A DNA stretch of 64,000 nt from Chryseobacterium shigense (GTDB lineage Bacteria > Bacteroidota > Bacteroidia > Flavobacteriales > Weeksellaceae): contig NZ_JACHLC010000001.1 in the NCBI RefSeq assembly GCF_014207845.1, positions 1,798,001 to 1,862,000 on the forward strand, given 5' to 3'. Of this stretch, positions 7,980 through 16,469 are shown piece after piece (positions within the stretch are counted from its first letter, which is position 1; every line of letters begins with the position of its first letter). A program made the position numbers and the translations under genes. The notes beneath the pieces were generated by a model. The model had not been told where the DNA came from. It searched no databases and worked only from the letters and a program-made list of their open reading frames with translations.

Positions 7980-9638
7980 ATGGAATCTACATTACATAAA
8001 GAAAATCAGAAATTGGAAAGTATCAAATTGCTTTTTAAATCCGTAGAAAATATTAGAATCCCTGCTTATCAACGTGCTTATAGCTGGGAAAATAAACAAT
8101 GTTCTCAATTTTTAGAAGATTTGTTAGAACAAAAAGGAAAACGTTACTATTTGGGGCAACTACTTTTTGAAAAATCTGATTCAACATTTTTCATCATCGA
8201 TGGACAACAAAGACTCACAACAACAATTTTATTTCTTTCTGCGATTGTCAAAATAAAAGAAGCTAAAGGACAAGATGCAAACGAAATTAGAAGTACATAT
8301 TTAACCGATGTATTTAGAACAATTAAGGATGATCATCAAATTTTTAAAAAAATTTCACAAAAACATTTAATTTCAATTATTGATGATACAGAGACAATTT
8401 CACAGAAACGAATAATCGAAGCATTTAATTTTTTTGAGATCGAATTGAATAAGCTTGATAATGAAATCATTGATATTGTTCAAGAAACATTGGAGAACGC
8501 AATAATTAGTACCTTTTACATTTCAAATAAAGTTGAAGCTACTCAGGTTTTTGAATATCAAAATAACCGAGGTAAAGAACTTTCAAGATTTGAGGTAATT
8601 AAGGCATATCTAATGCATCAAATTTATATTCAGAGTAAAGATAGTAATCAAGCAAATAACGATATTTCTGATGTTCAGGATGATATTTCAGTAACTTATC
8701 GTAATATTGAAGCTGTTGAGGGATATTTTACTGAGAATGAACTTTTAGATAATTACTGCAATTTGTTTTTTAATATTAACGGAAATATTGAAGCAATAAA
8801 GGAAAAATTGAACAATACCGAAGATAAAATAAAATGGATAAAATTATTTTTCGAAAACTTTGTTGAATTAACCCATAGTGCAAAAACCGTTGTAAATAAT
8901 AGAGGGCAATCAGAGATTTCAAATTTATTCTTCGTTGGCAATGAAGTTAATTGGAAATTAGTATTACTTGTTTTGTTCAATCGAGGTGAAAATAAAGGAG
9001 AGATCTATACCAAAATTCTAAAGCTATTAGAAATTCTTTCTTTCAAGCTAAAATTAGGCGATTACAGGACAGACTATTTGCATAACTATGCAAAACAGTA
9101 CTTTAATTTTGAACAGGCATACAATATAAATGATTTATATGAGGATATAAAAAATGCGACTATAACTGGATTTAAATGGTACTGGAATGATAATGATCAT
9201 TTTGAAAATATTATTATAAATTATTTTGATAATGAAAAATGGCACTATAATCGAAATACTATAAAATTTGTTTTATGGCAGTATGAAAATCATCTAAGAA
9301 AAATAAATCTCTCAGGTATATTGCTTGATAAAGAACTTTATGATAATTATACAATTGAACATATAAAACCTCAAAATCCAGAGGATGAAGAATACTCTGA
9401 AGAATTTAAATCCAAATATTTACACATCGTAGGAAATTTAGCACTTTTAACAAAAAATCAAAATAGTAAATTCAGTAATAAATCATTTGATAAAAAAAGT
9501 GAACTTTTTCAAGATACAGCACTTTCAAGCTATACAGAAATTAGAGAAAAATATATCTGGACAGAAAAAGAAATTACCGAACGACATAAATCAATTACTG
9601 ATTTTGCAAAGAGATACTTTAATACTTCAAACTTATAA
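7980..9638 (+). CDS. GmrSD-like DUF262/DUF1524 protein
   Basis: The protein has 552 residues. The N-terminal DUF262 (ParB/Srx-like) domain shows I27-P-A-Y-Q-R-A-Y-S-W36 and D74-G-Q-Q-R-L-T-T81, its nucleotide-binding and hydrolysis signature. The C-terminal DUF1524 domain shows T-I-E460-H461-I and G-N486-L-A-L-L, the His-Asn core of its HNH nuclease. This single-chain architecture is that of GmrSD type IV restriction enzymes, which cut modified phage DNA, and of BrxU-like proteins. It begins 19 bp after the small nuclease gene, so it is probably in the same operon. It may also be an independent defence gene parked next to the RT unit. Confidence 0.85.
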   Translation: MESTLHKENQKLESIKLLFKSVENIRIPAYQRAYSWENKQCSQFLEDLLEQKGKRYYLGQLLFEKSDSTFFIIDGQQRLTTTILFLSAIVKIKEAKGQDANEIRSTYLTDVFRTIKDDHQIFKKISQKHLISIIDDTETISQKRIIEAFNFFEIELNKLDNEIIDIVQETLENAIISTFYISNKVEATQVFEYQNNRGKELSRFEVIKAYLMHQIYIQSKDSNQANNDISDVQDDISVTYRNIEAVEGYFTENELLDNYCNLFFNINGNIEAIKEKLNNTEDKIKWIKLFFENFVELTHSAKTVVNNRGQSEISNLFFVGNEVNWKLVLLVLFNRGENKGEIYTKILKLLEILSFKLKLGDYRTDYLHNYAKQYFNFEQAYNINDLYEDIKNATITGFKWYWNDNDHFENIIINYFDNEKWHYNRNTIKFVLWQYENHLRKINLSGILLDKELYDNYTIEHIKPQNPEDEEYSEEFKSKYLHIVGNLALLTKNQNSKFSNKSFDKKSELFQDTALSSYTEIREKYIWTEKEITERHKSITDFAKRYFNTSNL

Positions 9639-9684
9639 ATCATTTTTAAACCTTTTTATTTGATAATTTAAATACAGTTTTGAT

Positions 9685-9714
9685 AAAAGTAGGCTTGTTT
9701 CTAAGTCTACTTTT
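9685..9714 (+). terminator. Terminator between convergent genes
   Basis: A 12-bp stem forms from AAAAGTAGGCTT (9685-9696) and AAGTCTACTTTT (9703-9714) with one G-T pair, followed by ATTATTTATT. It lies between the defence cassette and the convergent polymerase-like gene and could serve both strands. Confidence 0.65.
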
Positions 9715-9742
9715 ATTATTTATTCGATGTTAAAAATTAATT

Positions 9743-11272
9743 TTAAAAATCATTATAAGCATACCATTCAGGGTGTAATTCAACTCTCTTAACATAGTCA
9801 ACTTGATAATGATGCTTCTTCCATTTTTCCTCCTCTATTTTAGGTGTTAAGCCTGTGTACTCAAAAATGTATTTAGGCATCAAATCCTCTAAAATAAGAG
9901 CGTAATTCTCTGTTGTAGACAAAGAGTCATGAATCGAAAATAAAGGCATTTCTGGGTACTCTTTGGCAATTTTCCTTGATACAAAATCAATGATACACTC
10001 CGATTCAATATTTTGTAGCAATTTGGAAAAAACAGCATTATCATTTCCCTTAAATAACTCTATTGCATCAACCAAATTTGGAAAAGCTTCTTTAAAAATT
10101 TTGTAATTTGAATTTCTAGTTTTTATACCACTGAAAAATAAAGTGAAAATAACTCCTTTCATCAAAGCTCTAACATCATCCACTTTTTTAATCTCTGTTA
10201 CTTTTTTTCGAGCGTTATATTTATTAGCAAAATAAGAACCTAAACGTTTCTTTGGTTTAATAATACTTTCCATATTTTCATAAATTTCACCATTAAGAAC
10301 CCATGTTTTAAACATCTTATATTCTTCTTGAAAACTCTCTGTAGAAAGGCGTTTGCGAAGATTCTGCAACATAAAGGAATTATAAGTCTTTTTACTATAT
10401 ACTTTACTTAATATATAACTTATTCTATCATTGTTATTTATAATAGAATCTATTAAAAATATTAAGAAAAACGGTTGCGAATTTTTTAGATCATATCCTA
10501 TGAGTTCTTGACCTTCATAAGTAATAAAAGGTTTGAATATTTTCTTCAAGTTTGTTAAAGTTGTATGCAAACGAAAATCACTTTCCTCATTTCGGGTTGC
10601 ATAAAAAGCCTTATGATGCAATGCTAATATTTGATGATTCCAATGAACTTTTTTATGCGTTAAATCAAAGATTTCACCTTCATAATATGATAAATCTTTT
10701 ATATAGGTTACAGCTCTTTCAAAATCTATCTCCAAACCATCATTAAACCACTTCAAAAGGTGCTTGTTATCTTCATATACTTCGGATTCCTCAATCGATC
10801 TCGCCACTATGATTGTGTTGGATTTTAAAGCTTCCATTTCAACTATTTCAGAGCCTGAATCCTCTTTTAAGGATGGTAAAATAAAATTGGCAAAACAATA
10901 TTTATTTGAAGAATTTCCAGCAACGTAATTTTCAGCCTTGAAAATAACTTCTTGCTCAATAAGCCAATCTATATATTCATTATAGTCTGATTTTATACCC
11001 CTTAAAACCGTTGCATTAAGTGCAACAGGAATATTTTCAAGTGCTTTATTTTCATAGGTATTTTGACGCCTTATTATCGTTACAATGATATAATAGAAAA
11101 ACTCAACTTTTAGTTTGTAGGTAAAAGTTGGGCGATAAACCTTCACGAGCGTATCAATATAGTTTTTAATTACAGAAGGAATTAACGCCAGATTTGCGAT
11201 TGTAATTCTTTGTTTTTCATTTCTACTTAGCTTTCTAGTTGTTTGATTTTTATATAATATTTTTTTAGACAT
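9743..11272 (-). CDS. Divergent family-A-like polymerase palm protein
   Basis: The protein has 509 residues from ATG 11272; a longer form to 11311 would need a TTG start inside the upstream gene. Motifs fit the DNA polymerase I/T7 superfamily in order. They are R234-L-H-T-T-L-T-N-L-K-K-I-F-K-P-F (template-binding region before motif A), G-Y-D261-L-K-N-S-Q-P (motif A), K372-G-V-I-F-T-L-F-F-S-G (motif B/O helix) and F-S-I-H448-D449-S (motif C). There is no 5' or 3' exonuclease domain. The Gln in motif A and the H-D-S motif also recall T7-like RNA polymerases. It lies in the recombination module downstream of an HTH gene. I infer replication, repair or priming of the mobile element; I know of no characterised member. 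Confidence 0.6.
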   Translation of the reverse strand: MSKKILYKNQTTRKLSRNEKQRITIANLALIPSVIKNYIDTLVKVYRPTFTYKLKVEFFYYIIVTIIRRQNTYENKALENIPVALNATVLRGIKSDYNEYIDWLIEQEVIFKAENYVAGNSSNKYCFANFILPSLKEDSGSEIVEMEALKSNTIIVARSIEESEVYEDNKHLLKWFNDGLEIDFERAVTYIKDLSYYEGEIFDLTHKKVHWNHQILALHHKAFYATRNEESDFRLHTTLTNLKKIFKPFITYEGQELIGYDLKNSQPFFLIFLIDSIINNNDRISYILSKVYSKKTYNSFMLQNLRKRLSTESFQEEYKMFKTWVLNGEIYENMESIIKPKKRLGSYFANKYNARKKVTEIKKVDDVRALMKGVIFTLFFSGIKTRNSNYKIFKEAFPNLVDAIELFKGNDNAVFSKLLQNIESECIIDFVSRKIAKEYPEMPLFSIHDSLSTTENYALILEDLMPKYIFEYTGLTPKIEEEKWKKHHYQVDYVKRVELHPEWYAYNDF

Positions 11273-11288
11273 AATCTCAGATTTTAAA

Positions 11289-11666
11289 TTATACAAATTG
11301 TTGGGTTTCAAAATTCTTATTTACTTCAGCTTTCATCATTGAAATTGACTTATAGTGCGTTCCTGAAGTAATTTCTTTGATTAATTCACGCTTCAAAACA
11401 AAAAACTTATTAGTAATTTTGCATTTGTAAGCAGGGATCAATCCTGAATTAATTTTTTGAACTATTACTCGCTCGTTCATATCGAGAAGTTCTGCAACAT
11501 CTTTTACTGTTAAGACAGCTTTTGAGATAGCTATTTCACTCAATTTTTCTAATTCTGTTGCGTAAGCAGTTAAGTATTTAGTTACTTCTGTCTGCACCAA
11601 TTTTTCGATTATAGAACCGAAATTTTCGTTATGGCTGGTTTTTGTCGTCATGATTTCTTTTGTCAT
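11289..11666 (-). CDS. Excisionase-like HTH DNA-binding protein
   Basis: The protein has 125 residues. A MerR/excisionase-type helix-turn-helix lies at about 50-95: L-T-V-K-D-V-A-E-L-L-D-M-N-E-R-V-I-V-Q-K followed by a G-L-I-P-A-Y-K wing. A second ATG 15 bp downstream is an alternative start. It sits 16 bp upstream of the polymerase-like gene on the same strand. Such proteins in Bacteroidetes elements act as recombination directionality factors or regulators; which applies here cannot be told. Confidence 0.65.
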   Translation of the reverse strand: MTKEIMTTKTSHNENFGSIIEKLVQTEVTKYLTAYATELEKLSEIAISKAVLTVKDVAELLDMNERVIVQKINSGLIPAYKCKITNKFFVLKRELIKEITSGTHYKSISMMKAEVNKNFETQQFV

Positions 11667-11700
11667 GAATCGGTTACATCAATAACTTAGCGAGTATGCC

Positions 11701-11737
11701 AAAAACGAAAAAACTCTCACCTTACAGTAAGAGTTTT
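11701..11737 (-). terminator. Rho-independent terminator, minus strand
   Basis: AAAACTCT (11710-11717) pairs with AGAGTTTT (11730-11737). Read on the minus strand the stem is followed by a T-rich run. It ends the integrase operon, whose last gene stops at 11854. Confidence 0.7.
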
Positions 11738-11853
11738 AAGTGTTTGATTTTAAGTGTATTATAATATTTGTAAAATACTATTTGATTAATCAGCTCAAAT
11801 TTTATCGGAAAAAATGAAAAAAAATGAAAAAAATTTCAAGGGTGGAGTAGAGA

Positions 11854-12921
11854 TTATGCGATAATTTTTTTCAGTAAGTCAAATGTGCTTTCAAGGTCAG
11901 TTAAAATTTTAAAATTGGTTGACTTCTTTTTGCTTTTAAGTTCTTCTCTTGAAATCTCCGAATCATTTTTAAGAATAAAATAATCAGCCAAAATTTTCCA
12001 ATGTTCTCCTTCCGCATCCTGGATAATTTTATCATCTTCCATTATTTTATAAAATGTAGCTAAAGATGTAATATCTTTCTCCCAAAGGATTTTTGGTAAT
12101 TCTCGTCTTTTGTTGTCAAAAAGGTCATAAACCTGTTCAAAAGTGGTTATCTTAGAAATGAATCCTTTTTCTATCAAATTTTGTTTAATGGATTCAACAA
12201 TTTTTGTTCTTGCTTCCATATCCTTTAAATTCTTATAGGTTTTTCTCGGTGCAAGCTTAAACGATTGAACTTCTTTTTTAGAAGGATAAACAAGCTTTTT
12301 TAGAGCTTCAAAATTCTCAGTTGTAAGATAATCTACAAAATTGGAATAAAAGTCTCTAAATATTTCTAAATAAACCTCCTTAACAGCCATACCATATTTT
12401 GCAAAGACATTTTTCTCTTTTCTTATTGCATCATCTAAATCATAATAATCATTGAAAAGTATTTCAGTGAGCTTATTTATGTATAAGTATTTATTTTTAG
12501 ATACAATATACTCATGTCGGAGCAGTTTCTGTGATTTAATTTTCTCCTCTATTAAAGCATTGTACAGTGGTTCAAAGAAAGAAACTATTTTTAATTCTCC
12601 GTTTTTATCTTCAATACGCATTTTACCTTCAACTTTATATTCAAATTCATACTCTTTAACATGGATAAAATAGTGATAGGCTATAAGGTAAAAATAATCT
12701 CCTCTCATGAAGATGTTCTTAAACATGTCAAATCTTTCTATTTTTTCTTCATCAATTTTCAATGTTCTTATTGGGAGTCTTTCTCTATCCAAAAAGAAAT
12801 ATCTAAGCCTGAAAAATGGATACATGCCGAAATCGGTTGCATCTGTATGACCTTCTTCATAATTTTGAAATAATGATGAAAATATAAAATCATCATCTTG
12901 AATTGGTAAAAAGTCTATCAT
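11854..12921 (-). CDS. Hypothetical protein coupled to the integrase
   Basis: The protein has 355 residues. Its start overlaps the integrase stop by 4 bp, so it is translationally coupled to it. The sequence is rich in Lys, Glu and aromatics with long helical stretches (for example around 150-210). It has no signal peptide, membrane segment or catalytic motif that I recognise. The coupling suggests a role in integration, excision or element maintenance. Confidence 0.65.
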   Translation of the reverse strand: MIDFLPIQDDDFIFSSLFQNYEEGHTDATDFGMYPFFRLRYFFLDRERLPIRTLKIDEEKIERFDMFKNIFMRGDYFYLIAYHYFIHVKEYEFEYKVEGKMRIEDKNGELKIVSFFEPLYNALIEEKIKSQKLLRHEYIVSKNKYLYINKLTEILFNDYYDLDDAIRKEKNVFAKYGMAVKEVYLEIFRDFYSNFVDYLTTENFEALKKLVYPSKKEVQSFKLAPRKTYKNLKDMEARTKIVESIKQNLIEKGFISKITTFEQVYDLFDNKRRELPKILWEKDITSLATFYKIMEDDKIIQDAEGEHWKILADYFILKNDSEISREELKSKKKSTNFKILTDLESTFDLLKKIIA

Positions 12922-14144
12922 AACCCTAAAATAATATTATTAATAGTACTTATCTTTCGTTTATCAACAATTTTTGCGTAAATCTCCGTAGTACTGACGT
13001 TTTTATGTCCCAACATTTTTGAAATTAGATAAATATCTGCTCCTGCTTCCAATTGTGCTACTGCATAAGAAGTTCTGAAATTATGAAATGTTACTTTCTT
13101 CTCAATTTCTGCTTTTAAAAGCCATTTTCGTAAATTGTCATTTAGCGAATGATAAGCAATTCTTTCGAAAACAAAGTCAGTCCTGTTTTGTTTATCTCCC
13201 ATAAGATTTATCGCTTCTTGGGAGATAGGATGATATTGGAATGCTGAGGTTTTCTTCATCCTGAAATCTATAAAATCTGTATCATGTCTTCTAACAACAT
13301 CACCCCATTTTAGATTTGATATATCCGAATATCTCAAACCTGTTAAAAGGGCAAAAACACAATATTTTTTTAAAACTTCATCGGGAAACTCAGTAGCAAA
13401 TAGGATTTTGCACTCGTCAATTGTTAGAAAATTCTTCATCACTTCTTCCTCTTCAATCCATTCGATTCTTCCTTTGAAGTTTTCAGAAAGATAATTTTCT
13501 TCGTAAGCCATTTCCAAGACTTGAATAAATCTGATAAAATAGCTTGCCGCCGAATTCCTTTTCAATTTGTGTTTTTTACTTCTTAATTGAAAGGAATTAA
13601 GTAACTTATTTTTAAAATCTTCAATCAACACTTTATCAATATCACTAAAAAGCTTATTACCATAATATTTAGAAAAATACCCATAACTAGCACTCCATGC
13701 CCCCGCAGATTTTGTTGCATTTTCTGCTTTTTCCTTAAAATACTCTGTAAAGATTTTCTTCTTATTTTCAGTTAGTTTGAAGCTTTTTAACTCCGCTTCT
13801 GTATAAATATCTGGACTAATTACTTCCTTAAACCTCTTTGCTCTGTACAGTTCAATCATTTCATTAGTTTCCCTATTATGATGTTTCTGAGCAGGAGTTA
13901 ATGTTATTTTTTTCGGATAGCCTTTTTTATCTTTAACAATTTCAATTTTTGACTGTTTCTTCCCATTTGCATCTGTATAATAAATAATTTCACTTTGAAA
14001 TTCATTATAAATAAAATAACTCGTTTTTTCATACCGAGTCTTTTTTCCAGTTTTTCGATTGAAAACAGGTGGATAAAAATTTAGTGAAAGATTGCTCTTA
14101 TTTCCTTTTACAAGTTTTTTTAGCACTGTTACTTTTTTACTCAT
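12918..14144 (-). CDS. Tyrosine recombinase (integrase)
   Basis: The protein has 408 residues. The C-terminal catalytic domain shows T-G-L-R271-Y-S-D, a Lys in M-K-K-T-S (297/298), F-H354-N-F-R357, G-H380-K-N and the nucleophile Y389 in T-E-I-Y-A-K-I. The N-terminus has the arm-type and SAM-like core-binding regions (about 125-235), as in Bacteroidetes site-specific integrases. It probably inserts and excises the element at the mnmE 3' end, which lies about 800 bp upstream of its start. It overlaps the zinc-ribbon/HTH gene by 8 bp and the following gene by 4 bp, forming an operon. Confidence 0.92.
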   Translation of the reverse strand: MSKKVTVLKKLVKGNKSNLSLNFYPPVFNRKTGKKTRYEKTSYFIYNEFQSEIIYYTDANGKKQSKIEIVKDKKGYPKKITLTPAQKHHNRETNEMIELYRAKRFKEVISPDIYTEAELKSFKLTENKKKIFTEYFKEKAENATKSAGAWSASYGYFSKYYGNKLFSDIDKVLIEDFKNKLLNSFQLRSKKHKLKRNSAASYFIRFIQVLEMAYEENYLSENFKGRIEWIEEEEVMKNFLTIDECKILFATEFPDEVLKKYCVFALLTGLRYSDISNLKWGDVVRRHDTDFIDFRMKKTSAFQYHPISQEAINLMGDKQNRTDFVFERIAYHSLNDNLRKWLLKAEIEKKVTFHNFRTSYAVAQLEAGADIYLISKMLGHKNVSTTEIYAKIVDKRKISTINNIILGL

Positions 14145-14688
14145 TATTGAAAATTGTATTTACTAAGTTTTTGGGGACATACACATTTTTACCTTTTTGA
14201 ATTTTCGGAATATTATGTTTTTTACATAAATGATAAAATGAACCTGAACTCACTTTAAATGCGTCTAAGACTTCGTTAATCGTGTAATAATTATCATCAC
14301 AGAAATATGGTAAATTATATTGTTTTTCTTCTTTATTTTCGGCTTTTTGACTAAAGAGTACATCTAAGTCGATTTTCCTAATCCTAACCGATTTAAAGCC
14401 TTCTAATTTGCTTAATCTGCCATCTTTTAACATTCGATAAATTGATGTTCTACTAATATTGAGTAAAAGCATAACTTCTTTGATGGATAAGTAATCTTTC
14501 TTTTGGATTTCTTCAATATCATAACCTTTAATTTGTACTTCTAAATCCTTATCACTCGCCTGAATCTTTTCATCACGCTTTCTCTTTTTGTAGAATTTCT
14601 TAGCACAGTCATCGGAACAGCATTTTGTTGTAGTCTTTTTAGCTACAAACCTATTTCCGCAGAATTGACAAATTTTATTGACTTCCAT
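14137..14688 (-). CDS. Zinc-ribbon protein with two HTH domains
   Basis: The protein has 183 residues. The N-terminus has a CxxC...CxxxC zinc ribbon (I-C-Q-F-C-G near 6-11, then C-C-S-D-D-C near 23-28). Two HTH_17-type domains follow, at about 66-112 (L-S-I-K-E-V-M-L-L-L-N-I-S-R-T-S-I-Y) and about 133-180 (Y-T-I-N-E-V-L-D-A-F-K-V). It is the first gene of the integrase operon and lies nearest the attachment site. A role as transcription regulator or recombination directionality factor is inferred. Confidence 0.75.
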   Translation of the reverse strand: MEVNKICQFCGNRFVAKKTTTKCCSDDCAKKFYKKRKRDEKIQASDKDLEVQIKGYDIEEIQKKDYLSIKEVMLLLNISRTSIYRMLKDGRLSKLEGFKSVRIRKIDLDVLFSQKAENKEEKQYNLPYFCDDNYYTINEVLDAFKVSSGSFYHLCKKHNIPKIQKGKNVYVPKNLVNTIFNNE

Positions 14689-14870
14689 AACGCCTAAATT
14701 CTCCTCAAAAATGTTTCACATTGTTTCCCCATGTTTCCCACCGTTTCAAAATGTAACATTTTTTAACGATGAAATTACAAATTTTATTCCAAATCAAATT
14801 CATAGAAACGAAATAGAAACAAATAGAATGTATATATTCTGCAATATTAAATTTTTAAACAAAACAGAAT

Positions 14871-14907
14871 ACAAATAAAAAGCCCTTTAAATACTACATT
14901 TAAAGGG
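14871..14907 (-). terminator. mnmE: mnmE terminator
   Basis: CCCTTTAAAT (14883-14892) and ATTTAAAGGG (14898-14907) are perfect arms around ACTAC. On the minus strand the stem is followed by CTTTTTATTTG. It lies about 50 bp past the mnmE stop codon, in the stretch where the element joins the chromosome. Confidence 0.8.
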
Positions 14908-14940
14908 TTTTTCGTATTATTGCAATTGTAATCTATATAC

Positions 14941-14980
14941 AATCTAAAACATGGTCTACTTTCCGATACAAAACTTAGAA
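14941..14980. other. Candidate attachment site at the mnmE 3' end
   Basis: The integrase module ends here against the last codons of mnmE (encoding F-C-I-G-K-stop), whose C-terminus looks intact. Known trmE-targeting islands recombine within the last bases of this gene and restore its 3' end. The exact core cannot be fixed because the other copy would lie left of the window, and I found no second copy inside positions 1-14,900. Confidence 0.35.
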
Positions 14981-16341
14981 AAAATATTCCCCAAAACCTC
15001 ATCATTAGTCACCTCACCTGAAATTTCACCAAGATGTTCCAATGCATTTCTTAATTCATAGGCTAACAATTCTGTGGAAATCTGGAAAGTAATAGCTTCT
15101 TTTACTTTATGAGTTGCTTCCAAAGATTTCCGGAGAGCTTCAAAGTGTCTTTGATTGGTAATCACCACATTATTTTCCTGGGACTTTAACTGTTCTACAT
15201 AAGAAGACAGTTCGTTTTTAAGATCCTGGATGTTTTGGTTTTCTACGGCAGATATTCTGATAAAATCAAAATCCTGGGCAATTTCATTTCTGAAAATGTC
15301 TTCTACTGCCTCATATTTCGGAGGAAGTACTTCATCAATTTTTGTAGCACAGATAATCAGTTTAAGGTCATCTCTCTGAAGGGATCTGATCATTTCAATA
15401 TCTTCCGAATAATCTTCTGTGGCAGCATCTGCCAGATATACAAGAATATTGGCATTTTCTACTTTTTCTTTTGCTTTTTTTACCCCGATAGCTTCAATTT
15501 CATCTGCTGTTTCACGAAGTCCGGCAGTATCAATTAAACGGAATGCATGACCTTTGATGTGCAGCACTTCTTCAATGGTATCTCTCGTAGTTCCTGCAAT
15601 GTTACTAACGATTGCTCTTTCTTCCTTTAATAGGGCATTCAATAAGGTAGATTTCCCGGCATTCGGTTTTCCGATGATGGCAACAGCAGTTCCATTTTTG
15701 ATAGCATTTCCGTATTGGAAGCTATCTATAAGTGAATCCAGTTTCAATTCTATCTTATCTAACAGGCCGTTAAGAGCTGATCTGTCTGCAAACTCCACAT
15801 CTTCTTCCGCAAAATCCAGTTCAAGTTCGATCAGGGAAACAAAATTCAGAAGATCTGTTCTCAATATTGATATTTCATTGGTAATTCCCCCTTTAAGCTG
15901 ATTAATGGCTACTTTTCTGGATGCTTCATTTTCAGAAGCGATGACATCTGCAATGGCTTCTGCCTGTGAAAGATCTATTCTTCCGTTGATAAATGCACGA
16001 AGGGTAAATTCCCCTGCTTTAGCCATTCTTGCCCCGTTTTTAATCAGAGTCTCCAGAATTCGTTTTCCGATATGCGGTGAGCCGTGAAAAGCAATTTCCA
16101 CAGAGTTTTCTGTAGTAAAGCTTTTCGGAGCAAGGAAGATAGAAAGCATCACTTCATCAACAGCTTCTTCGTCATCCATAAAATAACCGTAATGGATGGT
16201 ATGGGATTTTTGCTTTTCCAGCTTCTTAGACGGAAAACTTTTCTGAACTACAGGTAAAGCATCATCTCCTGAAACTCTTATAATCCCTAAAGCTCCTACT
16301 CCGTTGGCTGTTGCCAGTGCACAAATCGTATCGTTATTCAT
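14956..16341 (-). CDS. mnmE: tRNA uridine-5-carboxymethylaminomethyl modification GTPase
   Basis: The protein has 461 residues, the usual family length. With MnmG it makes the cmnm5 group on U34 of tRNAs. The N-terminal folate-binding domain (to about 120) precedes a helical domain holding the G domain: P-loop G224-K-P-N-A-G-K-S-T232, T-T-R-D around 251-254 and D271-T-A-G. The C-terminal C-I-G-K motif, needed for catalysis, is intact despite the element inserted next to it. TAAATTTG lies 5 bp before the start codon (16346-16353), which leaves almost no leader if it is the true promoter. Confidence 0.97.
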   Translation of the reverse strand: MNNDTICALATANGVGALGIIRVSGDDALPVVQKSFPSKKLEKQKSHTIHYGYFMDDEEAVDEVMLSIFLAPKSFTTENSVEIAFHGSPHIGKRILETLIKNGARMAKAGEFTLRAFINGRIDLSQAEAIADVIASENEASRKVAINQLKGGITNEISILRTDLLNFVSLIELELDFAEEDVEFADRSALNGLLDKIELKLDSLIDSFQYGNAIKNGTAVAIIGKPNAGKSTLLNALLKEERAIVSNIAGTTRDTIEEVLHIKGHAFRLIDTAGLRETADEIEAIGVKKAKEKVENANILVYLADAATEDYSEDIEMIRSLQRDDLKLIICATKIDEVLPPKYEAVEDIFRNEIAQDFDFIRISAVENQNIQDLKNELSSYVEQLKSQENNVVITNQRHFEALRKSLEATHKVKEAITFQISTELLAYELRNALEHLGEISGEVTNDEVLGNIFSKFCIGK

Positions 16342-16345
16342 GATG

Positions 16346-16353
16346 CAAATTTA
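16346..16353 (-). promoter_or_regulatory. mnmE: Possible -7 box of mnmE
   Basis: TAAATTTG on the minus strand matches the Bacteroidetes TAnnTTTG consensus. It is followed by CATC and then ATG, so a transcript from it would be leaderless or nearly so. No convincing -33 TTTG is seen. Confidence 0.35.
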
Positions 16354-16469
16354 CGTATTTTCAGGCTAATTCCTGAAGCCGTCTTTTATACAGATTGTCT
16401 ATAACTCTGATTCAATCTTTTGGTTTTGCATACATCATAAAAACATAAAATCTTGCCCGTAATAACAAT

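Larger units (their letters stand above)
1..14955. mobile_element. Integrated mobile element, right part, abutting mnmE
   Basis: The stretch is clearly more AT-rich than the chromosome to its right. It holds an ArdA-like antirestriction gene, candidate defence genes and, at its right end, a tyrosine recombinase with HTH partners ending next to the mnmE stop codon. The 3' end of mnmE (trmE/thdF) is a known target for site-specific integration, for example by Salmonella genomic island 1. The left end lies outside the window, so the second attachment site cannot be seen. ArdA suggests a conjugative element or a derivative of one, but no transfer genes are visible in this part. Confidence 0.75.

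Noticed and set aside
15235..16087. Plus-strand open frames across mnmE
   Set aside because: They are antisense shadows of a well-supported gene and show no protein-like conservation.
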